Positions 19,166 through 27,767 of a stretch of 64,000 nt of DNA are shown piece after piece. The stretch comes from an uncultured Sutterella sp. (GTDB lineage: Bacteria; Pseudomonadota; Gammaproteobacteria; Burkholderiales; Burkholderiaceae_F). Every line of letters starts with the position of its first letter. Position 1 is the stretch's first letter. The position numbers were made by a program, and so were the translations under genes. Location of the stretch: positions 1 to 64,000 of the forward strand of contig CALXXT010000002.1 in NCBI GenBank assembly GCA_944392755.1. Reading direction: 5' to 3'. Below the pieces are notes generated by a model. That model was not told where the DNA came from. It ran no database searches and saw only the letters and a program-made list of their open reading frames with translations.

Positions 19166-20464
19166 ATGGGCACTAAAACCTGGCGTCAGGCGCTTTGTTC
19201 GTACTGGGACGTGCGTTTTGCTCGAATGTTCCTGCTCGGGTTCAGTGCTGGAGTTCCGCTACTTTTGGTTTTGGGCACTTACTCCTATCGGCTTCGGGAA
19301 GCTGGGATATCGCTTTCGACGATTGGGTTTCTCTCCTGGATTGGACTGATTTATGGGTTTAAGTGGGCTTGGGCTCCATTGATCGACAAGTGTTCCGTCC
19401 CGATCTTCACGAAGTTGCTCGGTCAGCGCAGGAGCTGGTTGTTGATTTCGCAGGCGGCATTGATTGCCTTCATTACGATGATGGCTTTCATTGATCCACG
19501 CGAACATTTGGCGCTGTCTGGTCTGGTTGCGCTCTGCGTCGCTTTTGCGTCTGCAACCCAGGACATTGCGCTCGACGCCTTTCGCATTGAATCTGCTGAG
19601 ATTGAGCTGCAGGCTGCATTTTCCGCCGTTTACCAATCGGGGTATCGGCTTGCCATGATCTGGGCGGGTGCTGGGACGCTTGCGGTTACCGCATGGGCCT
19701 CGGGAAGTCCTCATGGGTATGACCCGTCTGCTTGGTGCTTTGGTTACCTTGTTACGGGTTTAGGCGTCATTGCTGGCATGGTGGCAACGATATGTTCGGC
19801 CGAACCTCCATCTGTATTGAAGGATTCCAATTCTCAAAGGGAGATGCTCACGCTTCATTCCTTGACGGAACCGTTCAGCGCTTTCTTTCGTCAATTCGGA
19901 CGTAATGCGGTATGGGTCTTGCTTTTAATCGTGACGTACCGTATTTCAGATGTGGTCATGGGTGTCATGGCCAATCCGTTTTATCAAGATCTTGGTTTTT
20001 CCAAGGGAGAAATCGCCGCTGTTTCCAAAACTTTCGGTGTCGCAATGACGCTCGTCGGCGCATTTGTTGGTGGGGCGGCAGTTTTGCGTTGGGGAGTAAT
20101 GCGCGTTCTGATGGCTGGAGCTGTGTTGGCTTGCTGCACGAATCTTTTCTTTTCCGCCTTAGGGATCTTGGGACCGAAGCTCTGGTTCCTGACGGTTACC
20201 GTTTCGGCTGACAACCTGGCTGCCGGAGTGGCCAGCGCTGCTTTTGTCGCTTACCTTTCCGGCTTGACGACAAGTGGCAATACGGCAACGCAGTACGCTT
20301 TTTTCAGTTCCTGCATGTTGCTTTTGCCAAAATTTTTGGCCGGATTTTCAGGTGTGGCGGTAGATGCGTTTGGCTATCCGGTCTTTTTTATCCTTACGGC
20401 TCTGATGGGACTGCCCGTAGTCTGGGTGATTTGGAAGAACGAGCGGGTATTGCCGTGCAGATAA
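19166..20464 (+). CDS. ampG: AmpG-like major facilitator transporter
   Basis: A 432-residue, roughly 12-helix MFS protein. It shows the AmpG family run FLLGFSAGVPLLLVLGTYSYRLREAGIS, followed by FKWAWAPLIDK, GQRRSWLLISQ and SATQDIALDAFRIE. AmpG permeases import GlcNAc-anhydroMurNAc peptides from periplasm to cytosol for wall recycling and can influence beta-lactamase induction. It is shorter than the E. coli protein and ends at the last helix. Its stop abuts the stop of the convergent UPF0149 gene with no gap. Confidence 0.82.
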   Translation: MGTKTWRQALCSYWDVRFARMFLLGFSAGVPLLLVLGTYSYRLREAGISLSTIGFLSWIGLIYGFKWAWAPLIDKCSVPIFTKLLGQRRSWLLISQAALIAFITMMAFIDPREHLALSGLVALCVAFASATQDIALDAFRIESAEIELQAAFSAVYQSGYRLAMIWAGAGTLAVTAWASGSPHGYDPSAWCFGYLVTGLGVIAGMVATICSAEPPSVLKDSNSQREMLTLHSLTEPFSAFFRQFGRNAVWVLLLIVTYRISDVVMGVMANPFYQDLGFSKGEIAAVSKTFGVAMTLVGAFVGGAAVLRWGVMRVLMAGAVLACCTNLFFSALGILGPKLWFLTVTVSADNLAAGVASAAFVAYLSGLTTSGNTATQYAFFSSCMLLLPKFLAGFSGVAVDAFGYPVFFILTALMGLPVVWVIWKNERVLPCR

Positions 20465-21070
20465 TCAGCGTATGTCGCTCTTTCGGGAAGCTCTCTTCGC
20501 GCGAGTGACGGACGCAATTTCTTTAACACTTTCTTCAAGGTCGGCGATAGCCGATTCAAGATCCTCGAGAGGAGTTTCTGCGTCAAGTTCTTCACGGACT
20601 TGCGCCATGTCTCCGATCTGTTCGGGCGGCAAATGCCGAAAAATGCCGATGAGTGCGCTTTGCACCAGCGGACTCTTCGATCGGTTCAAGTCTGGCCAAC
20701 GTTTGGTCGCTTCCAGAAATCCGGAAGCAAAAGGCTCCAAAGCTTGCGGGTTGTCTGCTTCATCTTCATAGATGATCGGATCCACCGGGAGACCGCGCAG
20801 GATGGCGCGTTCGATTTGTCGATAGCGTCGATACACCAGATCTTCGAGGTGCAGTTGCATCGCTTGATTCCGAATCTGCGCATCGTCCCGACCTTCGCGG
20901 TCGAAAACCCACGGCATCCACGTACTTGGCGCTGGCGTTGTTGGAAGACAGACGAGCGCAGTAAGGAACCCATCCAAATAGTCAGCCTCCATAGGCTCAA
21001 ACTCTTCCGGAATGGAAGCAAGCAGCTCGCCAAGGTCGATGAAGTCGTGCTCAGTCAGGGAGATGGACAT
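20465..21070 (-). CDS. UPF0149 (YecA/YgfB-like) family protein
   Basis: A 201-residue protein with the UPF0149 signature: MEADYLDGFLTALVCLP (about 27-43), STWMPWVFD, then a helical region ending in an acidic coiled segment (EELDAETPLEDLESAIADLEESVKEI is the trace, about 150-180) and a basic tail. No SEC-C zinc motif is seen at the C-terminus. Function in this family is not settled. The start overlaps the ptsI stop by one base (TAATG), so it is translated as the last cistron of the PTS operon. Confidence 0.8.
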   Translation of the reverse strand: MSISLTEHDFIDLGELLASIPEEFEPMEADYLDGFLTALVCLPTTPAPSTWMPWVFDREGRDDAQIRNQAMQLHLEDLVYRRYRQIERAILRGLPVDPIIYEDEADNPQALEPFASGFLEATKRWPDLNRSKSPLVQSALIGIFRHLPPEQIGDMAQVREELDAETPLEDLESAIADLEESVKEIASVTRAKRASRKSDIR

Positions 21071-22911
21071 TATGAAGTTTCCGTTGTATCCGAAGTTTCC
21101 TCCAGTGCGCGACGCACACTGTCACGGCTTTGACGCCGGATAAGGCTTCGGGAGAGTGCGGTACAGTCGGTCACGTTTAAATGAAGAACTTTTTCCTTTA
21201 CTGCCGGAATGTGCGATGGATCCATGGAAAGTCGGCGGCATCCGATCCCCACGAAGAATGCCGTCATTTCTGGGCGGCCTGCCATTTCGCCGCACACGGA
21301 AACAGGACGTTCCGCGTCGCGCAGGGTTTTGATGGCGCGGTAAAGGACTCGAAGCACCGCTGGATGATATTCGTCGTCCGGTTGATATACCGCCGAATTG
21401 GTGCGGTCGGCAGCAAGCATGTACTGCACTAGATCGTTTGTTCCGATCGAAAAGAAGTCGAGTTCCTTGGAAAGTTCTGGAAGCATTTCCAGTGCGGCGG
21501 GAACTTCGATCATGCCTCCCAATGGAATGTCGGCAGTGTGCCGTACGTCTTCCTCAGTGAGTAGACGATCCGTTTCGTCCATAAAGCACTTAAGGCGGCG
21601 AACGTCCTCGGGATCGCAAATCATGGGCAAAAGCAGCGAAACTCGGTACTCGGCGGCGACCCGCATGATGGCGCGAAGTTGGATACGCAGCAACTCAGGA
21701 TACGCGAATGAGAATCTCAACCCCCGAAGTCCCAATGCGGGATTCAATTCGGTCTCAACCGGAGAGTCGGAGTCGCTCAAAAGTGCAAAAGACTCGTCAG
21801 AGAGCATCTTATCTCCGCCTAAGTCTGCCAAGCGGATGGTGACGGATTGGCCACTCAACGTGCGCGATACGCGCTTGAAGCTCTTGTAAAGTTCATCCTC
21901 TGTCGGCAGATCTGTGCGGTTGAGAAAAAGAAACTCTGTGCGGAAAAGGCCGACACCATCGGCACCAGAGCGGCGAACATCAGCCAAATCATCTGGAAGT
22001 GCAATGTTGGCGAGCAAGGCAACGACGGCTCCATCTTCGGTGGAAGCTTTTTTTTGACGAATTTGCCGCAGAGACTGCCGACGCTTTCTCAATTGCCGCC
22101 AGGATGCCAATGCTGCGGCCTTCTCCCTCTCGCCAGGCCAAGTTTGGACGATGCCGTTGTCCGCATCGATCAGCAGTTCTGTCCCTGTTGAAAGTACGGC
22201 ATCTTCCTGAAGTCCTATCAGCGTAGGGATTTCGAAGCTTTGCGCCAAGATGGCCGTGTGGCTGGTAGGGCTTCCTTCGGCGATGATTAAGCCCACCAAG
22301 TCCAGATCATCACGCTCGCGTAGCTGCAGCATGTCTGCGGGATCCAGAGAATCTGCAACAATGATGACAGGGGTATCAAGCGCATCCTCTTCATTGGCAC
22401 TTGTCGGTGTGCTGCGCTGACCAGTTAGAGTGCGTTGAATGCGCGTCACGACATAGGCCACGTCTTCAATGCGTTCCCTCAGATAGTCGTTGTCGATGGC
22501 TTCAAACTCTCGTCGGGACTGTTCCAACCTTAAGGAAAGCGCCCATTCTGCATTCACCAACTGTGTTCGGATGATGCCTTGCGTTTCTTCCTTGATCACT
22601 GGATCTTGCAGGATGGTGCGGTATACATCCAAAAAAGTTGACGCTTCAAGCGGAGCGGTTTCGTCGGAAGCCAGATCCTGCTCCATGGCGGTCAGATGCT
22701 TTTCAACCGTTTGGATAGCCTGCAGCAGCCTGCGGCATTCATAGTCAGCATCGCATTCTTCAATCTGAAACTGCGGAATCTCCAGATCTGAGGAGGACAT
22801 GCAGATTGCAGTGCCGCAGGCTTTCCCCTTGTAGACCGTCAATCCGGAAAAGGTTTGAGATTCATGCTCGACCGACGACGCAACGGTTTCATTGGCGCCA
22901 GAGAGATTCAT
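21070..22911 (-). CDS. ptsI: Phosphoenolpyruvate-protein phosphotransferase (enzyme I)
   Basis: A 613-residue EI. The HPr-binding/phospho-His domain carries GSPTSHTAILAQS with His218 (family consensus GGxTSHTAI). The C-terminal PEP barrel shows LFRTEFLFLNR, RLADLGGDKM, GLRGLRFSF, FFSIGTNDLVQYM and the catalytic Cys in SVCGEMAGRPE. EI takes phosphate from PEP and hands it to HPr. The start overlaps ptsH by 4 bases (ATGA). An extension of about 20 residues before FSGLTVYKGKA is unusual but not disruptive. Confidence 0.94.
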   Translation of the reverse strand: MNLSGANETVASSVEHESQTFSGLTVYKGKACGTAICMSSSDLEIPQFQIEECDADYECRRLLQAIQTVEKHLTAMEQDLASDETAPLEASTFLDVYRTILQDPVIKEETQGIIRTQLVNAEWALSLRLEQSRREFEAIDNDYLRERIEDVAYVVTRIQRTLTGQRSTPTSANEEDALDTPVIIVADSLDPADMLQLRERDDLDLVGLIIAEGSPTSHTAILAQSFEIPTLIGLQEDAVLSTGTELLIDADNGIVQTWPGEREKAAALASWRQLRKRRQSLRQIRQKKASTEDGAVVALLANIALPDDLADVRRSGADGVGLFRTEFLFLNRTDLPTEDELYKSFKRVSRTLSGQSVTIRLADLGGDKMLSDESFALLSDSDSPVETELNPALGLRGLRFSFAYPELLRIQLRAIMRVAAEYRVSLLLPMICDPEDVRRLKCFMDETDRLLTEEDVRHTADIPLGGMIEVPAALEMLPELSKELDFFSIGTNDLVQYMLAADRTNSAVYQPDDEYHPAVLRVLYRAIKTLRDAERPVSVCGEMAGRPEMTAFFVGIGCRRLSMDPSHIPAVKEKVLHLNVTDCTALSRSLIRRQSRDSVRRALEETSDTTETS

Positions 22912-23177
22912 TCCGATTCTCCAAACCGATTTGCAAAAAGATCCTTAATTGCTTCGAATGCGGCTTGTTCATCTCCGCCGTCGACGCGAAGCGTAAACAC
23001 CGAATCGAGCGGCAACGCCAGCGTCATAAGATTCAGAATGGATTTGGCGTCGACGGTTCTGCCAGCGTGAGAAATGGTGATTGCCGAAGTAAACTGCTGA
23101 GCGGTTTTTGCCAATAAGGCCGAAGGCCGCGCATGGAGTCCCAATTTGTTGGTGACTCTTAATTCCTTTTCAAGCAT
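22908..23177 (-). CDS. ptsH: Phosphocarrier protein HPr
   Basis: An 89-residue HPr. The active site is NKLGLHARPSA with His15, and the regulatory site is DAKSILNLMTLA with Ser46. Both are intact, so it can be phosphorylated by EI and is suited to HPr kinase/phosphorylase (not in this window). It overlaps the EIIA gene by 8 bases and ptsI by 4, so the three are one translation-coupled unit. Confidence 0.95.
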   Translation of the reverse strand: MLEKELRVTNKLGLHARPSALLAKTAQQFTSAITISHAGRTVDAKSILNLMTLALPLDSVFTLRVDGGDEQAAFEAIKDLFANRFGESE

Positions 23178-23589
23178 GGCGTGAAGTGGGGGTGACGAAT
23201 TGAATACCGGCGTGTGCTGCTGATTCTGCTAATTGCGCCGCCTGATCAACGCAGAGCGTAGCTCCGGCGCTTAATACGGCAACTAGAGCAGGCAGATTGA
23301 CGCCGGCGACAACTCGGACATTAGGGTGATCGCTCAATTTGGCAGCAATGTTTGAGGGAGTTGCTCCTATTAGATCTGTGAGCACAAGAACGCCTTGTTT
23401 GCCGTCAAAAAGTTTGAGCAGGGTCTTGGCTTCGCGGACGCCTTCGGTCAGATCGGTGTCTGGGAAGACGTCATAGCAGATCATCTCTTCGGCGTGAGCG
23501 TCCCCCGCTGCACTGAATATGTGCAGGCAGCAATTTTTCCACGCCGAAGCAAGCGGCGCGTGTGCAATGATCAGAATGCCGATCGCCAA
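23170..23589 (-). CDS. PTS EIIA component, mannose/fructose (Man) family
   Basis: A 139-residue EIIA-Man domain: IGILIIAHAPLA with the phosphoryl-accepting His10, VLTDLIGATPSNIA, and VVAGVNLPALVAVL. No EIIB or membrane EIIC is encoded nearby. In betaproteobacteria such a lone EIIA with HPr and EI forms a regulatory phosphorelay and not a sugar importer, which is the likely role here (inference). First gene of EIIA-ptsH-ptsI-UPF0149, divergent from the DUF1840 gene. Confidence 0.9.
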   Translation of the reverse strand: MAIGILIIAHAPLASAWKNCCLHIFSAAGDAHAEEMICYDVFPDTDLTEGVREAKTLLKLFDGKQGVLVLTDLIGATPSNIAAKLSDHPNVRVVAGVNLPALVAVLSAGATLCVDQAAQLAESAAHAGIQFVTPTSRHA

Positions 23590-23690
23590 GGTGATTCACC
23601 TTAAAATCAAGTATTGGCCGAGAATTTTAGCAAAAACAAGCAGAAATGCTGACTCGGGTCAGTGACTACTCATGCAGTGGAGGAATCGGC

Positions 23691-24095
23691 ATGGCTCTCG
23701 TTCAATTCAGTTCGCTCGCTACGGGACCGTTCATCATGTTTCGTGAAACGGCGGAGCGAATATTTCATGAAATCAATGAGCCCTTCCATGAGATGGGGGG
23801 AATTGCAGCGGACGAGTTGCCGCTTGTGCTTGAAAAGCTGAAGGAGCTGGCAAAACGGGATCGGGAATCGGAGCTTAAAGAGGCCGCAGAGCTTGAGAAG
23901 CGTCTGCGCAATGCAACCTACGATGAAGAGCTTCGTCAAAAGGAGGATGCGGCGCTTGAATCCGAGAAGACCGAGACTAGGGGGGCGGCTAAGGAAAAGC
24001 AACCCGTGCGTCTCTACCAGCGCATTGCCCCGCTCGTCGTTATGATCGAGAGGGCAATTGCGCGTGGCGTCCCCATTACCTGGGGGCGTCCGTAG
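23691..24095 (+). CDS. DUF1840 domain protein
   Basis: A 134-residue protein read from ATG 23691, chosen because GGAGGA precedes it; a start at 23646 would add 15 unconserved residues. The N-terminus ALVQFSSLATGPFIMFRETAERI and C-terminus RIAPLVVMIERAIARGVPITWG are the two conserved ends of DUF1840. A Lys/Glu-rich, probably helical linker (about 55-105) joins them. Function unknown; common as a single small gene in betaproteobacteria. It converges on trkH with a 7-base gap. Confidence 0.8.
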   Translation: MALVQFSSLATGPFIMFRETAERIFHEINEPFHEMGGIAADELPLVLEKLKELAKRDRESELKEAAELEKRLRNATYDEELRQKEDAALESEKTETRGAAKEKQPVRLYQRIAPLVVMIERAIARGVPITWGRP

Positions 24096-24102
24096 GTGAA
24101 TG

Positions 24103-25575
24103 CTACAGGCGCCAGAAGGAGCGAGAGAACAGGATGTAAACGGTGAAAAGCTCCAAACGCCCAATCAACATCAAAAAAGAAAGAATGAGTAGCTGCGGAT
24201 CGGTGAGATGTGCGTAGGTGCTGACTGGGCCGACGGAGCCTAGCCCTGGGCCGAGATTGGACAAACAGGCGAGCGCCGCTGAAATGGCTTCGGTAGCCGG
24301 CATTCCGCTCAGAAGCAGAATGAAGCTTGCCAAGGCTGCAGAAAAAACCCACAAAATCGCATATGTCAAGATCGCAAAGGAGATTGGTTGTGAGATGTTC
24401 ATCGTTCCTACAGAAATCGGCAAGACGGCTCGCGGATAAAGTAGATGCTTGAATTCACGGGCGATTTGCTTAGTCAAAACGATGAGGCGAATCATTTTCA
24501 TGCCGCCGCCTGCCGATCCCGCACATGTAGCGAATGTTGACGAGAGTAGCAGGACCATGGGTATCCCATAGGGCCACAAAGAGTAGTCGCAAGATGCATA
24601 CCCGGTGGAGGATGCAACAGATACGACGGAAAAGGCTACGGCGCGAAGCGCCTCCAGCCAATCGGAGTACGTGCTCGTCTGAATAAGAGCGACGGTAATG
24701 CCTATTGTTAGCACCAACAGAGTGGAGATCCAACCGATTGCTTCGGGGTCTTTAAAGTAAACACTCACACTCCTTCTTCGCCAGGCTACAAAGTGCAACG
24801 AGAAGTTGAAGCCGGAGATGATCATGAAGATGATGGCGACGACCTCGACCATGGGGTTGTTGAAATAGGCGAAGCTGGCGTCGTGAGATGACACGCCTGC
24901 AAGGCTTACAGTGGTCATCATATGCATGATGGCGTCTTCCCATGGCATGCCAGCCAGGTGATAGCCAATGGCGCACACAACAGAAAAAGCAAAGTACGTG
25001 GTGTACAGTGCTCTCGCGGTTTCGGCGATTCGGGGGGTAAGTTTGGTTTCTTTCAGAGGGCCGCTTGTTTCTGCCTTCAGCACCTGAGCGCCGCCGACGC
25101 CGAGCAAGGGGAGAATGGCTACGGCCAGCACGATCAGACCCATGCCGCCAAGCCAAGAAAGTAGGCAGCGCCAGCCGTTGACGGACAAGGGAAGCGCGTC
25201 CAAGTTTGAGAGAACGGTTGATCCAGTAGTCGTCAAACTTGAGACGGTTTCGAAATAAATTTCGGCAAAGCTTTGGTCGGGAAGGTATTCAAGAAGAGGG
25301 ATGGCCGAAAAAGCCGGGATGCTTGCCCAAGTCATCGACACAAGTAAGAAGCCGTGCCGAGCCGTCAGTTCGCAACGAAACGGACGAAAAACGAGCGTCA
25401 GCAGCAGGCCGCAACATGCTGTCCAAAGCACGCCGCTTACGAAGGCGCGCTCGGCGCCATCGTGAAAGATGAAACTCACGGCCAGTGGCACCAGCATCGC
25501 GGCGGAAAACCAGGTGAGCACAGGACCTAGCGCATGAAGCGCAGGAAACAGAATGAGCCGAAGAGTACTCCGCAT
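24103..25575 (-). CDS. trkH: Trk potassium uptake membrane protein TrkH
   Basis: A 490-residue polytopic protein with the four-fold K+ channel-like repeat. Filter-like stretches include SLTTTGSTVLSNLDALP, the TTVSLAGVSSHDASF region, SVVSVASSTGYASCDY and CLSNLGPGLGSVGP; GSAGGGMKMIR follows the third. It forms the ion-conducting subunit of Trk and is gated by TrkA, encoded 5 bases upstream. Last gene of the fmt-to-trkH block. Confidence 0.93.
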   Translation of the reverse strand: MRSTLRLILFPALHALGPVLTWFSAAMLVPLAVSFIFHDGAERAFVSGVLWTACCGLLLTLVFRPFRCELTARHGFLLVSMTWASIPAFSAIPLLEYLPDQSFAEIYFETVSSLTTTGSTVLSNLDALPLSVNGWRCLLSWLGGMGLIVLAVAILPLLGVGGAQVLKAETSGPLKETKLTPRIAETARALYTTYFAFSVVCAIGYHLAGMPWEDAIMHMMTTVSLAGVSSHDASFAYFNNPMVEVVAIIFMIISGFNFSLHFVAWRRRSVSVYFKDPEAIGWISTLLVLTIGITVALIQTSTYSDWLEALRAVAFSVVSVASSTGYASCDYSLWPYGIPMVLLLSSTFATCAGSAGGGMKMIRLIVLTKQIAREFKHLLYPRAVLPISVGTMNISQPISFAILTYAILWVFSAALASFILLLSGMPATEAISAALACLSNLGPGLGSVGPVSTYAHLTDPQLLILSFLMLIGRLELFTVYILFSRSFWRL

Positions 25576-25580
25576 AGGAC

Positions 25581-26993
25581 TTAAAAGAAGCCAATGTTGA
25601 CGGTAAAGATCCGCTCGACTTTGGGAATCAACCGACGGGACGGCACGAACACAATGACGTGATCCTCTGATTGAATCTCGAGCGTAGCATCAGCTGTCAA
25701 GATTTCAGCCTCTTCACCGCATCCTCGGAGTACTGCGGCAACGGAGCAACCAGGCGGCAGCGGAATGTGGGCAACTGTCCGCCCGACGACTTTTGAGCTG
25801 TGCTTGTCGCCGTGCGCTACGATTTCCATGGCTTCGGCAATGCCGTGGCGCAATGTGTAAGCGGCAGTAATGTCGCCTTTTCTGACAAATTGAATGAGTT
25901 CGTCGAGCGCGGCTTGAGTTTGCGAAACCGTTACATCGATTTTAGAGCCCTCAATTAACTCTCCATACACTTTCCGATTCACGAGGGCGATCGTGCGTTT
26001 GGCGCCGAGCTTTTTGGCGAGAAGACCGGAGAGGATGTTGTTTTCATCATCGTCGGAGAGCGAGATAAAAAGATCACACATCTCAACACCGGCCGATATC
26101 AACATATCTTCGTCGTCAAAGTCTCCTTCCAGCACGATGGCGTGGGATTTCAGCTCTCGGGAAAGGCGTTCGGCCTGAATGGGATCGGGCTCAAGCACGC
26201 AGATTGTGTCGGGGATAGGGTTGCGCAATACGCCCTTTTTGCAGATGCTTTCGACAAGCTCTTTGGTCGTAACGGCGCCGCCAGCCAGAATGAGTCTCCG
26301 AGCGGGTTCTTGACGCCGCCGAAGCTGCGTGGTGACGAGGCGGGCATGCTCAGGCGTGCAGATGAAAACCACCTCGTCGTTGGGAGCAATGAGCGTTCGG
26401 TCGGTGAGCTCCAACGGCCGGCCGTTTCGAAAAATGGCGACGATTTTGGCGCGCGCTTTCGGGATATGAGCCTGCAATTCGTTGGCGGTTCCGCCGATCA
26501 TGGGACTGCCTGCTTCGGCTTTGACGGCAATCAGATTGGCAGCTCCTTCTCCGAATTCCTGCACCTGTAACGCTTCCGGAATGTCGATGAGTTTGATGAG
26601 ATAGTCGGTAAGCGCCTGCTCAGGCCAGATGACGGCTGTAGTTTCAAATCCCTCTTCCTTCAGAATGCGCGGAAAGTTGCGCAGTTCGCTATTTCGAACT
26701 CGGGCAATGCGCGTGGGAATGTTGAAGAGTCTTGCCGCCAGAAGGCACACGACCAAATTGCTCTCATCTCTGGACGATACGGCAAGAAGCATGTCCGTGT
26801 CCTCGGCTCCTGCCTCCTTTAGGACGGCTGGACTGGTGGCATCGCCAACAATGCCACGCAGGTCGAAGCGGGACTGAAGGTAGGCGATCTTGTCCGCATC
26901 GAGGTCAATGACCGTAATGTCATTGGCTTCGGAAACTAGGCTTTCAGCAACAGAAGCACCGATTCGGCCGGCGCCCATAATTAAAATCTTCAT
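25581..26993 (-). CDS. trkA: Trk system potassium uptake protein TrkA
   Basis: A 470-residue peripheral protein with two RCK units. Each has a Rossmann NAD-binding start: MKILIMGAGRIGASVAE at residue 1, and RLILAGGAVTTKELVE at about 233. The second is degenerate at the GxGxxG. Each is followed by a TrkA-C domain (EVVFICTPEHARLV; ATLEIQSEDHVIVF). It binds nucleotides and controls TrkH. 24 bases separate it from the upstream response-regulator gene. Confidence 0.94.
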   Translation of the reverse strand: MKILIMGAGRIGASVAESLVSEANDITVIDLDADKIAYLQSRFDLRGIVGDATSPAVLKEAGAEDTDMLLAVSSRDESNLVVCLLAARLFNIPTRIARVRNSELRNFPRILKEEGFETTAVIWPEQALTDYLIKLIDIPEALQVQEFGEGAANLIAVKAEAGSPMIGGTANELQAHIPKARAKIVAIFRNGRPLELTDRTLIAPNDEVVFICTPEHARLVTTQLRRRQEPARRLILAGGAVTTKELVESICKKGVLRNPIPDTICVLEPDPIQAERLSRELKSHAIVLEGDFDDEDMLISAGVEMCDLFISLSDDDENNILSGLLAKKLGAKRTIALVNRKVYGELIEGSKIDVTVSQTQAALDELIQFVRKGDITAAYTLRHGIAEAMEIVAHGDKHSSKVVGRTVAHIPLPPGCSVAAVLRGCGEEAEILTADATLEIQSEDHVIVFVPSRRLIPKVERIFTVNIGFF

Positions 26994-27017
26994 GTGGTGG
27001 AGCTTATTGGCAAAGGG

Positions 27018-27767
27018 TCACTTCTTTGCAGTGCCGGATGTGTCCGCTCCGACTTCGCTTTGAGCCCGAGCAGCAGCGGCCCGCGCTTCGTCAACGTCGA
27101 TGCCGAGTTGTTTAACCTTGCGGTAGAGGTGCGTACGTTCAAGGCACGTGTGTCGGGAAAGGTCGGCAAAAGAGTGGCGAACGTGGGCAAGCGTCGTCAG
27201 AAAATAGGCACGCTCAAACGCCAGCAGCTGTTCACGATACGGCTGATTGAAATCGAGTGTGAGATTGTATTCAGGGATTGTAAAAACAGGCAATTTCCCC
27301 TGAGGTGCCGCTGGTTTGCGTTTAGATGTTTTGCTCCGACTTTGCCGAGTCTCTTCAAACGCTTGCCGAGCGGACTCCTGCCGCTCAGCCCACGTACGTT
27401 CGCGCCATTTCTTGGAGGCGCCGTCAACGGCCATCATCAGCTTTTTGAGCGCGATCGGCTTCTCGAGAAAATCAACGGCCCCAATCTGCACGGCCTGCAT
27501 AGCAGATTCGATCGTTGCATGACCGGACATCATGATGACAGGGAAGGTCAATTGCTGCTCGGCCTTGAGCTTTTGCAGCAGTTTGAGGCCATCCATGCCG
27601 GGCATCCATATATCAAGCAATGCAAGGTCAAAAGTCTTTTCTGAAATCTGAGCGAGAGCCGCAACGGCGTCTTCCGCCGCGGAAACCTGATGCCCAGCCT
27701 CCATCAGGATTTCTGAAAGAACGTTCCGAATGCCCAGTTCATCATCAACGATAAGAATGTTGGCCAT
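27018..27767 (-). CDS. NtrX-like response regulator without AAA+ domain
   Basis: A 249-residue two-component regulator. The receiver (about residues 1-120) has the acidic pair D8/D9, phospho-acceptor D52 in LLDIWMPGMDG, MMSGHAT and the conserved Lys in LEKPI. A basic, Ser/Arg/Lys-rich linker (about 120-160) leads to a Fis-type helix-turn-helix near 190-230 (FADLSRHTCLERTHLYRKVKQLGI). The central sigma54-interacting AAA+ ATPase of classical NtrX, with its GAFTGA loop, is absent, so it cannot remodel sigma54 holoenzyme. It should instead act as a direct DNA-binding regulator. It abuts its partner kinase gene with no spacer. Confidence 0.85.
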   Translation of the reverse strand: MANILIVDDELGIRNVLSEILMEAGHQVSAAEDAVAALAQISEKTFDLALLDIWMPGMDGLKLLQKLKAEQQLTFPVIMMSGHATIESAMQAVQIGAVDFLEKPIALKKLMMAVDGASKKWRERTWAERQESARQAFEETRQSRSKTSKRKPAAPQGKLPVFTIPEYNLTLDFNQPYREQLLAFERAYFLTTLAHVRHSFADLSRHTCLERTHLYRKVKQLGIDVDEARAAAARAQSEVGADTSGTAKK

